64,000 nucleotides of DNA from Epichloe hybrida. Its lineage: Eukaryota > Ascomycota > Sordariomycetes > Hypocreales > Clavicipitaceae. The notes below the pieces were generated by a model. The model had not been told where the DNA came from, ran no database searches, and worked only from the letters and a program-made list of their open reading frames with translations. A program made the translations under genes and the position numbers. Shown here in pieces: positions 46,908 through 59,587 of this stretch (positions within the stretch are counted from its first letter, which is position 1; every line of letters starts with the position of its first letter). The DNA is taken from contig JAFEKR010000001.1 of assembly GCA_019022495.1 (NCBI GenBank), positions 3,348,001-3,412,000 on the forward strand. The letters are read 5' to 3'.

Positions 46908-48373
46908 TTATCCTCTAGCTTCGCGACATTACACAGGCCTATGTGTAAGTATAAACGCTTCTTAGTTATATAATCCTAGCCTAAATCCCTATCTAAATCC
47001 ATTACCTATACCCTATAGGCATAATAATATAAGTAATTAAGCCTCTATATAGTATTATAGAAGCTAGCACCTACTAGTAAGTAATATATTATTATTACTA
47101 TAGAGAAATACTTTAGATAATAACCTCTATATTTAACCTATACCTGCTTATAATAATAAAGGAGAACCTAACCTTTATGTGTATAGGGATATAAACTAAT
47201 AATATAATTAGACTATCTAACTATAAGTTCTCTTAATAAGAGGAAGATTAATTAAAAGCTACTTCTTTTACTACTAAACTAAAGTAAATCCTTTTTATAG
47301 GGAACCTACTAACCTTTAATAGTGGTATTATTACTCTTAAAAATAATATAATTATACTAAGGCAGAAGGGCTAGAGTAAAAAGCTTTAGTTAATCCTACT
47401 AACTAATTTAAAACAGGTATATATAGAACAATAAGCTTAAGGCATGTATATTACCTTAATCTACTAACCTAAAGCTTGCTTTAACCTCTCTATTACTATA
47501 TAATACTAAGAGCTATTACCTTAAGATATAAAGAGCCTAAACTAATGGATTTAATAGTAAATTAATAATCTAAGCTAAGGATTAAGGTTTGTACTATTTA
47601 ATCTTAAAAAGGTAAAGCTTTTTGCATTTATAAATAGATTATTTGCTAATAACTAGGACCTTACTTCCTAGCTAGGCTATGTGCTTATCCTAGCTAGTAA
47701 AGTCTAAGAGGAAAGCACCTTTATAATCTAAGGTAATATTATACACTATAGCTCTACTAAGAGTAAGAGAGTTACAAGAAGTGTGCTTACCTCTGAGATC
47801 TATAGTATAGTTACTAGTGCTAATATAGCTTACGCGGTCTTAATAACGCTTAGGTTAATTACCTATTAATTAAACCTCCCTATAATTCCTATTATTATCT
47901 ATACTAATTTATACTCTTTATATAAATACCTTATTAAGCTTAGTACTATAAAGAAGAAGCGTCTTATAATTAATATTATAGCCCTTTATTAATTATATAA
48001 GTAATAAGAGATCTGCGAGATTAGATAGATTAATAGGAATAATAACCTTGCTAATATATTTACAAAAGCATTGCTAAATAAGGTATTTAAGAGGTTTATT
48101 ACGAGTAATAAGGCGACTATTAGGATAGAAGGGTGGGTTATGTAATTATAACGTTTGTGTTAATCTAATAAGATTAAAGGTGTTAAGAATTAGGCTTACT
48201 TATCCTTATATAGGCTTATAGATTAGATTTTATTGTTTATTATACCCCTTTCCCTTACCCTTTTCTTATAATATTATTCATGATTATTTAATCTTATTTA
48301 TTTCTTAATTCCTATTTACTTCTCTTGTTAATATTATGTGTTAATAATTATATTAAAGAGAGAGAGTTTTTAG
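46908..48373 (+). pseudogene. Copia element A, third piece (RT end and RNase H)
   Basis: Resumes at TCTAGCTTCGCGACATTACA, collinear with element B from about 36,785. RT end and RNase H are readable (TKSKRVTRSVLTSEIYSIVT near 47,755-47,815; NNLANIFTKALLNKVF near 48,050). Stops throughout. Confidence 0.82.
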
Positions 48374-48669
48374 TATTAGAATAAGTATAATATTAATAAG
48401 GGTACGCGCCTCTAATTAGGTAAGCGCGTTATATCACAGACTCATATATCCGGCCTGACCACGCCGCAATTAGGGTTAGTATATGTGGCCTCTTTACTAA
48501 TAACCCTAATTAAGGCCCCTTTTCCTATAATAAATAGCGCACTCTCTTTGCTTCTATTTAATCTCTCTTTTACTTGCTTTAATAGACTAGAATATATGAT
48601 AATTACGTGCACTTTAGTCCACCCCGAAAACCCTACGCGTAGGTCAATGGTATCCTGTAGATACTAACA
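48374..48669 (+). repeat. 3' LTR of Copia element A
   Basis: Starts TATTAGAATAAG (a RIP-altered TGTTAGAACAAG) and ends GATACTAACA. Preceded by the purine tract AAAGAGAGAGAG. Confidence 0.88.
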
Positions 48670-49120
48670 AATACTTTAAATATTTCCTTTTAGTATTAGT
48701 AGTTAGTATACTAGGGAATTAGTAGTTAATTTATAGGATATTAGGCTTAGCTAAAGGAATTTTCTTAAAGTTTACATAACCTATATATAAATAATATATA
48801 TAGGAATATTCTTTTAAATAGATATTAGGGATAGCTATAATAATAATACTCTTAATACTTTCCCTATCTAATTCTATTCTAATAATAAAGTAAGTAGTAA
48901 AGGTAAATTTATAGTAACTAATAATATAATAATATTTTAGTAAAAGTTTACTATATATAAGAAAGGGAAAAGTTAGTAATATAATAAAGAGTTATAAGTA
49001 AATTTATACTTAAATACTAATATTATTTATTATTATTTTAGTATAGCTATTACTTAGTAAATAGCTATATAATACCTACTAAAAGCTATTTAGAAGCCTA
49101 GCTAAAAGTAAGGGGGTAAT
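48670..49120. other. AT-rich spacer, nothing recognised
   Basis: About 450 bp, extremely AT-rich, without open frames or clear homology to the elements in this window. Confidence 0.55.
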
Positions 49121-49321
49121 TATAAGGCTTTACTTATAATACTAGTATACTAGCGCACTACTAGGTAAGCGCACCACACCCTAGGGCTAGGTTTATATAA
49201 TACTAGTAAGTTACTAGCTATAAGCTAGTAACTTGCTATATAACACACTTAGACCTAGTAAGCTTTAGTTAATATATGAGCGCCCCTATACCTCTTGCCT
49301 AGCTATCCCTTTGTTCTCACA
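49121..49321 (+). repeat. RIP-altered solo LTR, relative of 22626-22816
   Basis: Aligns along its whole length with 22626-22816, with mostly C-to-T and G-to-A differences: TATAAGGCTTTACTTATAAT here, TGTGAGGCCCCACTCACAAC there. The last 40 bases (CTCTTGCCTAGCTATCCCTTTG and so on) are unchanged. No clear target duplication. Confidence 0.82.
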
Positions 49322-49514
49322 ATTATATAACTATCCTATCCCTAGCTCCCTAGCCTCCGTGCACCTAACAATTCTATACTAGAAATTATAATTACTAAGG
49401 TAAAATACTTAGGATATAGCTAATTAAAATCTAGAGTAAAAGATGTAAAATTATTAGGAAATAAAAAATAGAAAATAAAAATAAAAATAAAAATAAAAAT
49501 AACTTAAATAATTA

Positions 49515-49771
49515 TGTTGGATGCACCAAGGTCCTGCGCAGGTAATAAATCCCGTATAATTTGAAGTCAATGATAGATAGTTAGCTAGCTAGGAAAGAGG
49601 GAGAAGAGAGGGAAAGTCTAGATGCTAGAAAAGTGGGCGAAATCCGTATGTAGGGCATAAAAGGGGGTGGCGAATTAATGCAGCTAATTATATCGCGTGC
49701 ATCACGCCGGACCCACAATTAGTCTAGTCTTTGGCTACGATTAAACTAATAAAGATCTAAAGGAATTAACA
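49515..49771 (-). repeat. 3' LTR of Copia element E
   Basis: On the plus strand TGTTGGATGCACCAAGG to GGAATTAACA. Its minus-strand orientation follows from gag-pol. Confidence 0.9.
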
Positions 49772-52700
49772 CTAGCAATCTCTCTTTTTCCTTCGTGGCC
49801 AAAGAGCTTAAAAACGTAATAAAAATTAGATTAAAGGAAAGTATATATAAGTGAATCCCTTAATAGGAATCCGCTACTCTAATTAGCCGTCGCGGTATTA
49901 GTTAATTAAATTAATCTATCATTCCTTACCTAAGCTCCCATTTCCTAATATCATAGGTTTCTTTACCTATTCTTTAACACAAATTATTAATTTATTCAAA
50001 TTAATTAAAGAGGAAAGTAATAAATTCGGTAATGCTTTTATTATCGCATCTACCAGATTATTATTGCTATTAATCCACCTAACTTCATAGATCTTATGCC
50101 TTTTGTATAATTAACGAAGAGCTATAATATTAATTATTAGTCTCTTCTCCTTTGTGATTCCTAGCTTCATTCCTAGCTTCAGATATTTATATAATAAAAA
50201 AGAATTAGTATAGAGAATTATAGGAATTCAAGGCATCTTTAATTAGTCCGTGATCTAATGTAAAGTTATGGAAATTATGTAGGCGATATTTACGCCTTAA
50301 ACCATGCTATATAACTTAGAGGCAAGCGTGCTATAAGTAACTCTCTTACTCTTTGTTAAGCTATATGTAATGATATTGCCTTTTATAATGAAGGTATTGT
50401 TATCTTGTATTATCTTATTGCTAATTATAATCACGTATCTAATCTATAAGCTTAAATCCTTATTATTAGCAAGCAATCTATTTACAAACATAAAGAGCTT
50501 TACCTCTTTAAGAACCAAAGGAATATATCATAGTCTATGTTATTAATTCTTAATCTGCTATTTAAGGCGTTTATTAAGGCATATAATATCTTCCCTAGAG
50601 GGTTCTTAGTATTAAGCTATAATTAATAGGTTATATAAAGCCTCTAGTTAATATATAGTTACAATATAGCTTCCTTACGCTCATTACTCCACGTAATCTT
50701 ACTTTACCATTAAGGATTAAGGATTAACTTCCTTAATCTTCTAACTCTAACCTTTCTAGGTTAAGATTAGCAAATTATTAGTGTTCTAGGTTAAGATATA
50801 GCTATTAAAGATAAGGGGGTTCTTAGTGGTTAATTATTGCTTTTCTTTGGCTATGAAATTAGCCTTCTAGAGCTCTTCCTCTTCTTTTTAGAAGAAGTTA
50901 TTATCGCTTAGGCCTAATGTATTATTAGTTTATATTCTAATAATACTAAAGAGATTCTTATTATTTAGGGCTATAATTAATAAGCAGGGATTATAGGTTA
51001 AGGTTATTATATTAAGGTTATCCCTGTAGTAACAGAAGTATATTACCTACTAGTAGGTTCTAGCCTCTATAATCCCGTAAAGAGGTCTAATTAATTTAAT
51101 TATAGTCCCTTCTAGAAAGAGATATGTAATTTGCTTTAGTAATCTTATAATAATTAGCCTCGTTAGCACCGTGTGCGATTGAGTGTAAGCTTATGTAATA
51201 TCGCGAATCCAAAGGTAAATGCCTTTTCTTCTTAATAACAAAGCAATAGCTACGATTAGTTATTAGCTTACTTGTTATATTATTAGCGATTACATTAGGA
51301 TAAATTCCTTTCCTTTGTTATTATAGCCTTATACAATAAGGCGGGATTTCTTATATAGCGAATCCGTCCCTTTGCCTTTGATCTCTCTGACTATATAAGA
51401 ATCAAAGATTCTATAACCTCTGTGCTTTGCTAGGTCAAACTTAACAAATTTAAACATATCGCAAGCTTATAGAGCGTTAATCTTAGCTTAATTAAACTAC
51501 TTAAAGGGTTTTCCTAGGGTTATAATCCTTCCTTCTTAGCAAAGCTAAAGGGCAAGGTTCTAATTAGCCTCTTCCTTTACTATAAGGAATGCTATACTTA
51601 GCATCCCTCTAGTTATAATCTCTTAAATAAAGGCCTTCTCTTAATCTTTATTTATAAGTATATAGAGCTAAACTAGGCTAATATCCTTCTTAAGGCTATA
51701 AGGTTTTCTTTTCCTTACTTTTATTCCTTTAGGGTATAGTAATAAGTCTTTAACTTAATAGCTTCCCCTTAGGGCCTTTTAGGCTTTATAAGCCTCTTTA
51801 TTAGACTCTCCTACACTTATAAATTACACTATAAGGGCCTTTCTTAGTCTCCTTTGCTTTCTTTTAGCTAGTATTTACTACTTTTTACTATCTTCTATTA
51901 GAGAATCTCTTTTATTAGTAGTAGTTAGTTATATAGTTGCTTCTTCCTTTGTGTTACTAGGCTTTATCTCCTACTACTCTAGCGTGTTATAGGGCTTTAT
52001 CTCCTACTACTCTAGTCCCTTTATAATATATAGGTCTTTATAATAAGGCTTTACTACTATAAAGCGGAACTTTACTAGGCTATAGGGCATATTAATAGTA
52101 TAGGTCTCTCTATTAGTAGTAAGCAGCTTATCTAGGCTATGCTAGCTACCTTTCTCTCTTTACATGTGTATATTAGCCTATAAGGGTAGCTAATGTATAG
52201 GCGCTATATTAGGGCTATTCTAGGCTCTAAGGGTATTATAGACTTGCTATAAAGCTAGAAGATATTAGACTTTATCTATTACCTTACGAATTACCTTAGT
52301 ATATTAAATAATAGAGATACTTAGTGGTAACTTATCTATTATTTATAGGTAGCCTCTAAAGACTAGTATGGTTAGGATAATACTATTTAGGCTTGTAGAG
52401 TTATTAATAGCCTTAATAGCTATTTAGAGGCATTGCTCTAGCGTGAGCTTTATTCTAATTAAGTCTATAATAATATTATAGGCTTAGCATAGAGGTCTGT
52501 GGTATCTCTTAACCTTTCTAATACTATTATAAGCTTTAATTAGTATCTCACTAGTTTTAATTAACATTAATTAAGTATAATATCTAAACTTAGCGAAAGC
52601 GAAGTTATTACTAGCATTATGGATAATCTAATCTAGAGGTCTAAGATAAGTATTAATCTAATATTCACGGATTATATCCTAGATATCTTAAGCCTTCTGC

Positions 52701-53000
52701 TTCTTTAGATTAAGGAATTAGGCTACTTAGAATAATATTACTAAATTAACAATATGAAGCACTAGTTAGCTATTGATTTACATGATATTAACGATAATCT
52801 TGTAGTTAAATTCGTAGTTATCTTTAATTGTGAATTTGAATTAACTAGGGGCCTTTCTATGCATCTGGTAATAGTAGCAAACTTTGGTTAATTCCTTAAT
52901 TACCTAGCGTTTAACTTTATAACTAGCTTAGTAAAGAATCTTTATAAGTTATTAAACGGAAGGGTAACTAAGTTAATAATATAATTAACAGATATCTCCT
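49772..53000 (-). pseudogene. Pol region (integrase, RT, RNase H) of Copia element E
   Basis: Collinear, reverse-complemented, with 26,250-29,300 of element F. RNase H lies nearest the left LTR (about 50,000-50,500), RT follows (about 50,600-51,620) and integrase (about 51,950-52,900). All frames are interrupted. Confidence 0.78.
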
Positions 53001-55877
53001 TCTAAAAGGTAGAAGGCAACTATTTCTCTTACTTCTAGTAACTACTAAGGGTGTTCCTATCATCGCATAATAGGTATAGTTTTATTGCCTTAGATAAGTA
53101 TGTTAGCAAGGTTATTAATCTTGACTTATATCTTATCTATATTAGTGATTAAGAAGAGAAAGGGGGTAGTTATGTTAAGGACATAGAATTTAAGCTCTCT
53201 AAGTTCTATAGGCATATAAAGGATTTCTCTTATAACTACTAATCTAGCGCTAAATATAATAATTTAGAGTTTATAGGGGGTTACCTTTAATAAAGGTATT
53301 AATCTTAATAGAGCCTTTACTTATGCCTCTCCTATAGTTAACTTTCCTATAGCACTAGTATTAGGCATAATCCCTCTAAAGACCTCTTTAGAATAGTATT
53401 CTTTAGAGACATAGTAAATCAAGCCTTTATTACACTCTTATAGCTTATAAAGCTCCTGCCTAAGGAATGCGTGTTAGAAGGCTTAATTATTTAAGGTTAT
53501 AAGGATATTAATATTAGTGGCGTTATAGTTAGTCTATAATCCAGAGCAGAAGAATTATGTAATGCTTAGGTGTGCTATTAATAGTAGCTCCTTTATATTA
53601 TTATTATTATCTTTAGCTTCCGTGTAGGCTAAAAGATATGATTCCTAATTCTAACCTAAGCCTTTATTAGGCTTATTATTATCCTACCCTTTATAGGAGG
53701 TAAGGAATACCTAGAATCTCTTCTCTAAAGGGGGTGTATAATATGCTTTACTAGCTTACTAGTAGTCCTTTTCTTTTTAATATTCTTTAGCGGAGTGATT
53801 AGAAGACTAGTAGCTACTCTTACTATATATAAAGTAGTGCTTAGTGCTTAGCCTAGGGCTTCGCCTATAATAGCTTCCTTTGCTATAGGGGAATAATTAC
53901 TATCCGTACTAATAATTAGTAAATATAGCCTTTAGAGAGTCTCCTTATTAGTACTAAAGGTATTAGGAGAACTTCTTATTTAATTCTATAATAGTAATTA
54001 CCTTACAGAGGTCTTTAGTAAGACTCTTAAAGCCTACGGAGTGCATGTATTTCACTATCTAATATTTAGGCATACTAGCTATAGCATTTAAGGCTTGCTT
54101 ATAGAGTTTAGTATTTACTATTTTAGTAAGGTATAGGCCTCTATGGATTTTCTTAAGGGTTAATAATATAATCTTAAGGCAATTAAGCTTGCTTTTATTA
54201 GGGTTTTTCTTAATTATACTCTTTAGTGTTATACTACTCTATTTATAGTAATAGAATTACTAGTTACTTTCTATCTTAAAGTATTAATAAATATAGGTAA
54301 TTATCTCTTTATAGGAATAGTTATTTCTAAAGAGGTAATTAAGGTAGTATTGCTTAGTATTACTTATTAATATAATAAGGAAAGCCTTCTAATAATGCGT
54401 TTAAGGAAGGTTAATTCTATTACACTTATTTTTAAAGAGCGTAATCTTTAGCGTTAAGAAGTTATATAGCTTTCTACTATAGCGGTTACTATCCTTATAT
54501 ATCTTTATAAGCTCCAAGATCTTCTTTATTATCTAATCTTTAGAGAGGAATTACTATAAAGGCATAATTTATTATAAATAATAGTCTACTAGTTATTCTT
54601 AATAATAATTATCTAGATAGAGCTATTAATATAATAGGGATTATCACAGGGGTTCTTGTAAGGGTTTAAGTAATCTCTAGGGTTAGGGAAGGTTAATTTC
54701 TAGGGTAAGTTATTAGGGCTATTAATATTAAGGCTTTAGGGGTTCGGAAGATTATGGTTATTCTTGTGATCTTTCCTATAACTAAAGAGGTATTAAAGTT
54801 TAATAAAGCACTTCCTTAAGCAATACTAGGATTAAATATCCTAGGCCTTGCCTAATAAGGACGCCGTAATCTTATAGAGAATTATATAATTCTCTAATAA
54901 TATCCTTAGATGCCTTTTTAAAGGTGTCTTTAGACTAGCCTTTAAAGTCTTCTTAGAATAATTCCTATAGGTTATTATCTCTCTAACCTTAATACTTACT
55001 AAGGTTAATAAATCTTGTAATTTAGTTATTAAGCTTAAGCTATGTAGTAGTCTCTGGATCTAGCTTAATAGATTCTTTCTAGTTATATAAGAATTTGTGA
55101 GTAAGCTATTAAAGGTGTGGGGGTAATTCATGCCTTTAAGGTCTCTTAGGGGTAATAATTGGAGCCTTGCTATTACTAGTAGCCCTTCCTCTTGTAGAAG
55201 GTCTAGATTTCTCTGCTATCTTTAACTATAAAAGGAAAAAGCAGTAATAGGAGTAAATTAATAAGGATAAGGAAAGCAATAGAAGTGTTAAAAGTAGGTA
55301 AAAGTAATAAGAAAAATAACAAGGAATTAATAGGAATTGCCCTTCCTGTTTTTTATAAAAAGAAAGGAAGGAGGTAATCTCTCTTTCTTGCTAATAAGCA
55401 TAGGGCAAATAGCACTAATAATAAAGGGGGCAAAAAACAAGCTATAGATGCTTATATGAATAGATTGAAGGTCTATTAGATAAAGGGAATATTTATAGAG
55501 AAGTTATAGATATGTTAGCTAGCTTAGCTAAGGTTGTTTAACGTTAGGTTTGAAATAAATACCTCGTGGCGATAGATTCGGTTAGTTAGTTAGTTTTCTT
55601 ATGATAGACAATAAAATCAATAATTAATAACAATATCCTAGATAGATATAATAAAGTTATATCCCTAAGCCTAAGGGTTAATAGATTAATTCCTTAGAAG
55701 CCTAATAAGCCTATAACTAGGATTCTAGTCTCTTCCTTTAGCATACTTATATAGTTATGCCTCTTTACTATAATAACTGTTACAGTATAACAAGGGGTAG
55801 TAGTAGTAGTATTTGCAGAAATATCTCTTCTTATAATACCTAGCTTATCTATAGTTATAAAGTTAACCACTAATTAG
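53001..55877 (-). pseudogene. Gag/protease region of Copia element E
   Basis: Collinear with 18,216-22,287 of element D, without D's 330-bp duplication and 746-bp insert, so it serves as the reference for both events. No open frame of useful length. Confidence 0.75.
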
Positions 55878-56134
55878 TATTAGATACACTAAGGTCCTGC
55901 GTAGGTAATAAATCCCGTATAATTTAAAGTTAATAATAGATAGTTAGCTAGCTAGGAAAGAGGGAGAAGAGAGGGAAAGTCTAGATGCTAGAAAAGTAGG
56001 CGAAATCCGTATATAAGGCACAAAAGGGGGTGGCGAATTAATGCAGCCAATCATATCGCGTGCATCGCGCCGGACCCATAATTGGTCCGGTCTTTGGCCA
56101 CGATTGAACCGATGAAGATCCGAAGGAATCAACA
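55878..56134 (-). repeat. 5' LTR of Copia element E
   Basis: On the plus strand TATTAGATACACTAAGG to GGAATCAACA. The half nearest the genes kept its GC-rich sequence (CGCGTGCATCGCGCCGG). The open frame at 55944-56135 is an LTR artefact. Confidence 0.9.
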
Positions 56135-56139
56135 AATTA

Positions 56140-56493
56140 CTAAGAATAAATATTAGCTTATAGTATTATAGTTAATACTATCTTAAGCCTACTAGCTGAT
56201 TAGGGTAAGGAATAGCTAAGGTAATTATTAGTAGTATTATTATAGAGATTACTATAGCTAGATAACTAAATAATATAACCTACATACTCCTACTTAATTT
56301 TGGTACTGTTACAGACCAGCTTGACCCGCAACCCGCAACCCGCAACCCGCAACCCGCACAAGTCATCAAGTCATCAAGTCATCAAGTCAACTCGACGTCA
56401 ACGCCGTCTTGTTTTGCCAAGTTGGATCAATTTCAAGCAAGCTGAACGCAACGGCCGATTCTTCGTCGTCATCATGCCCCGTCTGCCCGCATC
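56140..56493 (+). promoter_or_regulatory. Compartment boundary and putative 5' region of the CLC gene
   Basis: AT-rich DNA gives way at about 56,300 to GC-balanced DNA. Two short tandem repeats follow: ACCCGCA five times (56324-56358) and a 9-mer AAGTCATCA three times (about 56,360-56,389). The start codon is at 56,494. An upstream ATG at 56,474 is out of frame with the CLC reading. Confidence 0.6.
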
Positions 56494-59403
56494 ATGAGCG
56501 CGCGATCGACGTCCTTCAGCCGGAACCCGGGCGCAGTCCGGCGGTCATCCATCTCGTCTCGCCTGTCCTTCGCCGTTTCTACCGTCGAACAGGGCGAGGC
56601 TGCCATCCCGCCCCCGGGCCAGGTCCAGATTGAGGAGGAGATTGCGGAAATCAAGAGATACGAGGTACATGACTTGCCATACACCCACCCAATTGACCTG
56701 ACCATTGGTCGCGGATGACGCACGATGCTAATCGCCTTTGCCTCACAGGACTTTACAACGATAGGTACTTGCTTGGCCTGACGGACGATGCGACTCTCCC
56801 CGGGACTCCCCCGGACACCGTCCGTTGCGCGGCACGAACTGACTTTGCCACAGACTGGGTACAGGATGCCTCCCGCGAACAGGCACGCCGCAAATTGAGG
56901 CAAAAACGAGCGGCGGGTTTGTTCGAGCGTGGACAGAATGGCTGGCGATATCGACTCTGGGCTTCGTATGACGCCGCCCAAGGCTGGATTGTCGTCACCA
57001 TTATTGGCGCTGCCATTGGCTTGAACGCGGCGCTCTTGAACATCATTACCGAATGGCTCTCTGATACCAAGCTGGGGTACTGCACTACGGCCTTTTATCT
57101 GAATGAGAAGTTTTGCTGCTGGGGAGAGGACAACGGTGAGTTTTGGATCTGCAACTCTCGTCGCTAGATCTCAAGGGAAAGGAGGGAGTGCATACTGACT
57201 ATCGGTGCTTCCTTCGTCCAGGCTGTGCGGATTGGCATCGGTGGACGGGTTTCGAGCCGCTCAATTACTTTATATACTTGCTATTTGCGGTACGTCTTTT
57301 TCTGGTCAAACTTGGCATCGTCTGCCTCCCTGCCTCTCTGCCTCTCTGCCTCCCTCATTTTCCCGCCAAGGGGAACCGTGGCCCCATTCTGACTGATTCC
57401 TGATGACCCGTCATGACCCGTCATCGGTTGCTGTAATTTAGACATGCTTCGCCTTCGTATCAGCCTCGCTGGTCAAGTCCTTTGCTCCATATGCGGCAGG
57501 GTCCGGCATCTCCGAGATCAAATGCATCATTGCAGGCTTCGTCGTCAAGGGCTTCCTTGGCTTCTGGACCCTCGCCATCAAGTCTGTCTGCCTTCCTTTG
57601 GCCATTGCGTCTGGACTGTCCGTCGGCAAGGAGGGGCCCAGCGTGCATTATGCCGTCTGCACCGGCAACGTCATTTCTCGGCTCTTCACCAAGTATCGAA
57701 GAAACGCGTCGAAAACGAGGGAGATCCTGAGCGCCTGCGCCGCGGCAGGTGTGGCCGTGGCATTTGGCAGTCCCATCGGGGGCGTGCTCTTCTCGTTGGA
57801 GGAAATGTCGAATCATTTCCCGCTCAAGACCATGTGGCGAAGCTATTTCTGTGCCTTGGTGGCCACGGCGGTGCTGGCGGCCATGAATCCCTTCCGCACC
57901 GGCCAGCTGGTCATGTTCCAGGTCAGATATGACCGGGACTGGCACTTCTTCGAGATCCTGTTCTACATCGTCATTGGCATGTTTGGTGGTCTTTACGGCG
58001 CCTTTGTCATCAAGTGGAACTTGAGGGCGCAGGCGTTCCGCAAGAAATATCTGACCAGGTACGCCGTTTTGGAGGCAACGCTGTTGGCGGCTGGAACAGC
58101 CATCATCTGCTACCCCAATGCCTTTCTGCGCATCGACATGACGGAGAGCATGGAGATCCTGTTCCTCGAGTGCGAGGGAGCAGAAGACTATCACGGTCTT
58201 TGCGACACGGACAAACGGTTCTGGAACATGGTTTCCTTGTCCATTGCCACACTTGTGCGCATCTTGCTCGTCATCATCTCGTACGGGTGCAAGGTGCCCG
58301 CCGGCATCTTTGTGCCGTCCATGGCCATCGGAGCGTCGTTTGGGCGCACGGTTGGCATCGTGGTCCAGGCGATACACGAAGCCAACCCCAAGAGCATCTT
58401 CTTCTCGGCATGCAAACCCGACGAGCCGTGCATCACGCCGGGAACCTACGCCTTCCTCGGCGCGGCCGCCGCACTCAGCGGCATCATGCATCTCACCGTG
58501 TCCGTCGTGGTCATCATGTTTGAGCTCACTGGCGCGCTCACCTACATCCTGCCGACCATGATTGTCGTCGGCGTCACCAAGGCCGTGAGCCAATTCTTTG
58601 GCAAGGGCGGCATCGCCGACCGAATGATTTGGTTCAACGGCTTTCCGTTCCTCGACAACAAGGAAGAGCACAACTTTGGCGTCCCCGTATCGCACGTCAT
58701 GCGCACCTCGATCGTGTCCTTGCCCGTCAACGGACTCGCACTATCCGAAGTCGAGCAGCTTCTGTCCGAGGACAAGTATCAGGGTTTCCCCATAGTGGAG
58801 GACCTCAACACCAAGATCCTGGTGGGCTACATTGGCAAAACCGAGCTTCGATACGCCATGGACCGTCTGCGTCGCGAGAGGCCCGCCAGCCCGAACGCCA
58901 AGTGCGTCTTCGCGCCGCCCCCTTGGACGCTCACGCCTCACACAACACCCGTCACGGTCAACGCGGTCAACGCGGAGTCGACGACATGGACGTCGCTCGA
59001 TTTCAGCCCCTACATTGACGCCACGCCCGTGACGGCACACCCCGGACTGCCTCTCGAGACGGTCATGGAACTCTTCCGCAAGATTGGGCCCCGCGTCATC
59101 CTGATTGAGTACCACGGGAAACTCACCGGCCTGGTCACCGTGAAGGATTGTCTCAAGTACCAGTTCCAGGTGGAAGCTGCCGAGAACCCCAAGGATAATC
59201 ATCGCATCCACGAGGGCCAGGAACAGCTCTGGGAAGTGCTGCGCAACGTGGGCAACTGGGTCAGCGGGCGCATCACCAGCGTGTCCGGGGGCCGCATCCG
59301 ACTGAGCGGCGATGCAGAAGGAGTACGGGACCACGCGGGACCAATCTTGGATGGAGACGAGGATGTTGGTGACGAAGGGGTCGAGTTGGAAAGCAGAAGA
59401 TGA
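56494..59403 (+). CDS. CLC-family chloride/proton exchanger with two CBS domains
   Basis: Predicted 832-residue endomembrane CLC protein exchanging Cl- for H+ (yeast Gef1 and animal CLC-3/4/5 class). I read five exons: 56494-56664, 56749-56764, 56854-57135, 57222-57289, 57442-59403; all introns are GT...AG and the phases join. Family signatures: GSGISE (residues 199-204; usual form GSGIPE), GKEGP (241-245) with gating Glu243, SLEE with the exchanger-type proton Glu300, and GIFVP (467-471). CBS domains lie at about 596-655 and 704-760. Presence of both glutamates argues for exchange rather than a channel; this is inferred from family knowledge. The 16-nt exon 2 is unusually small but needed to give DFTTIDWVQD. 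Convergent with the next gene. Confidence 0.95.
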
Positions 59404-59587
59404 GGAAATCATTAGCTAATTTTCGCCCGGCGTGGCAGCACTGTAAATACACCATGAATATACATTTGCAAAAAAAAACAAGAGGAAAAAAAAAGACCCC
59501 CAATGCCATTCCAGACATTACCCTTTATAACGTCTATAACAAGCACATTGTATTTGACCAAGAAGAAGAAGAAGAAAAAAAACACCA

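Larger units (their letters stand above)
30237..48669 (+). mobile_element. Copia element A (296-bp LTRs), interrupted twice
   Basis: LTRs at 30237-30532 and 48374-48669. The internal region is in three pieces: 30533-32044, 38541-41013 and 46908-48373. Removing the inserted element B (with one ACTTC) joins piece 1 to piece 2 seamlessly when compared with B itself. Between pieces 2 and 3 about 350 bp of pol are missing, as judged against B (about 36,437-36,785). Flanks CTAAA and AATAC do not match as a target duplication. All frames are broken by RIP. Confidence 0.85.
49515..56134 (-). mobile_element. Copia element E, full length, inverted, with 5-bp target duplication
   Basis: LTRs 49515-49771 and 55878-56134 (257 bp each). 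Target duplication AATTA at 49510-49514 and 56135-56139. The minus-strand internal region is homologous end to end with element F. RIP stops everywhere. Its right edge is the last transposon before the gene-rich DNA. Confidence 0.92.

Noticed and set aside
56472..56981. 169-codon minus-strand frame at the CLC 5' end
   Set aside because: Antisense to CLC exons 1-3 and introns, with no family resemblance.
57460..58695. 411-codon open frame antisense to the CLC gene
   Set aside because: It mirrors the CLC coding frame in GC-rich sequence, is His/Asp/Gly-rich with low complexity and matches no family. The plus-strand frame has all CLC motifs.
58741..59412. 223-codon minus-strand open frame under the CLC 3' end
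   Set aside because: Shadow of the CBS-domain coding region, with no recognisable domain.
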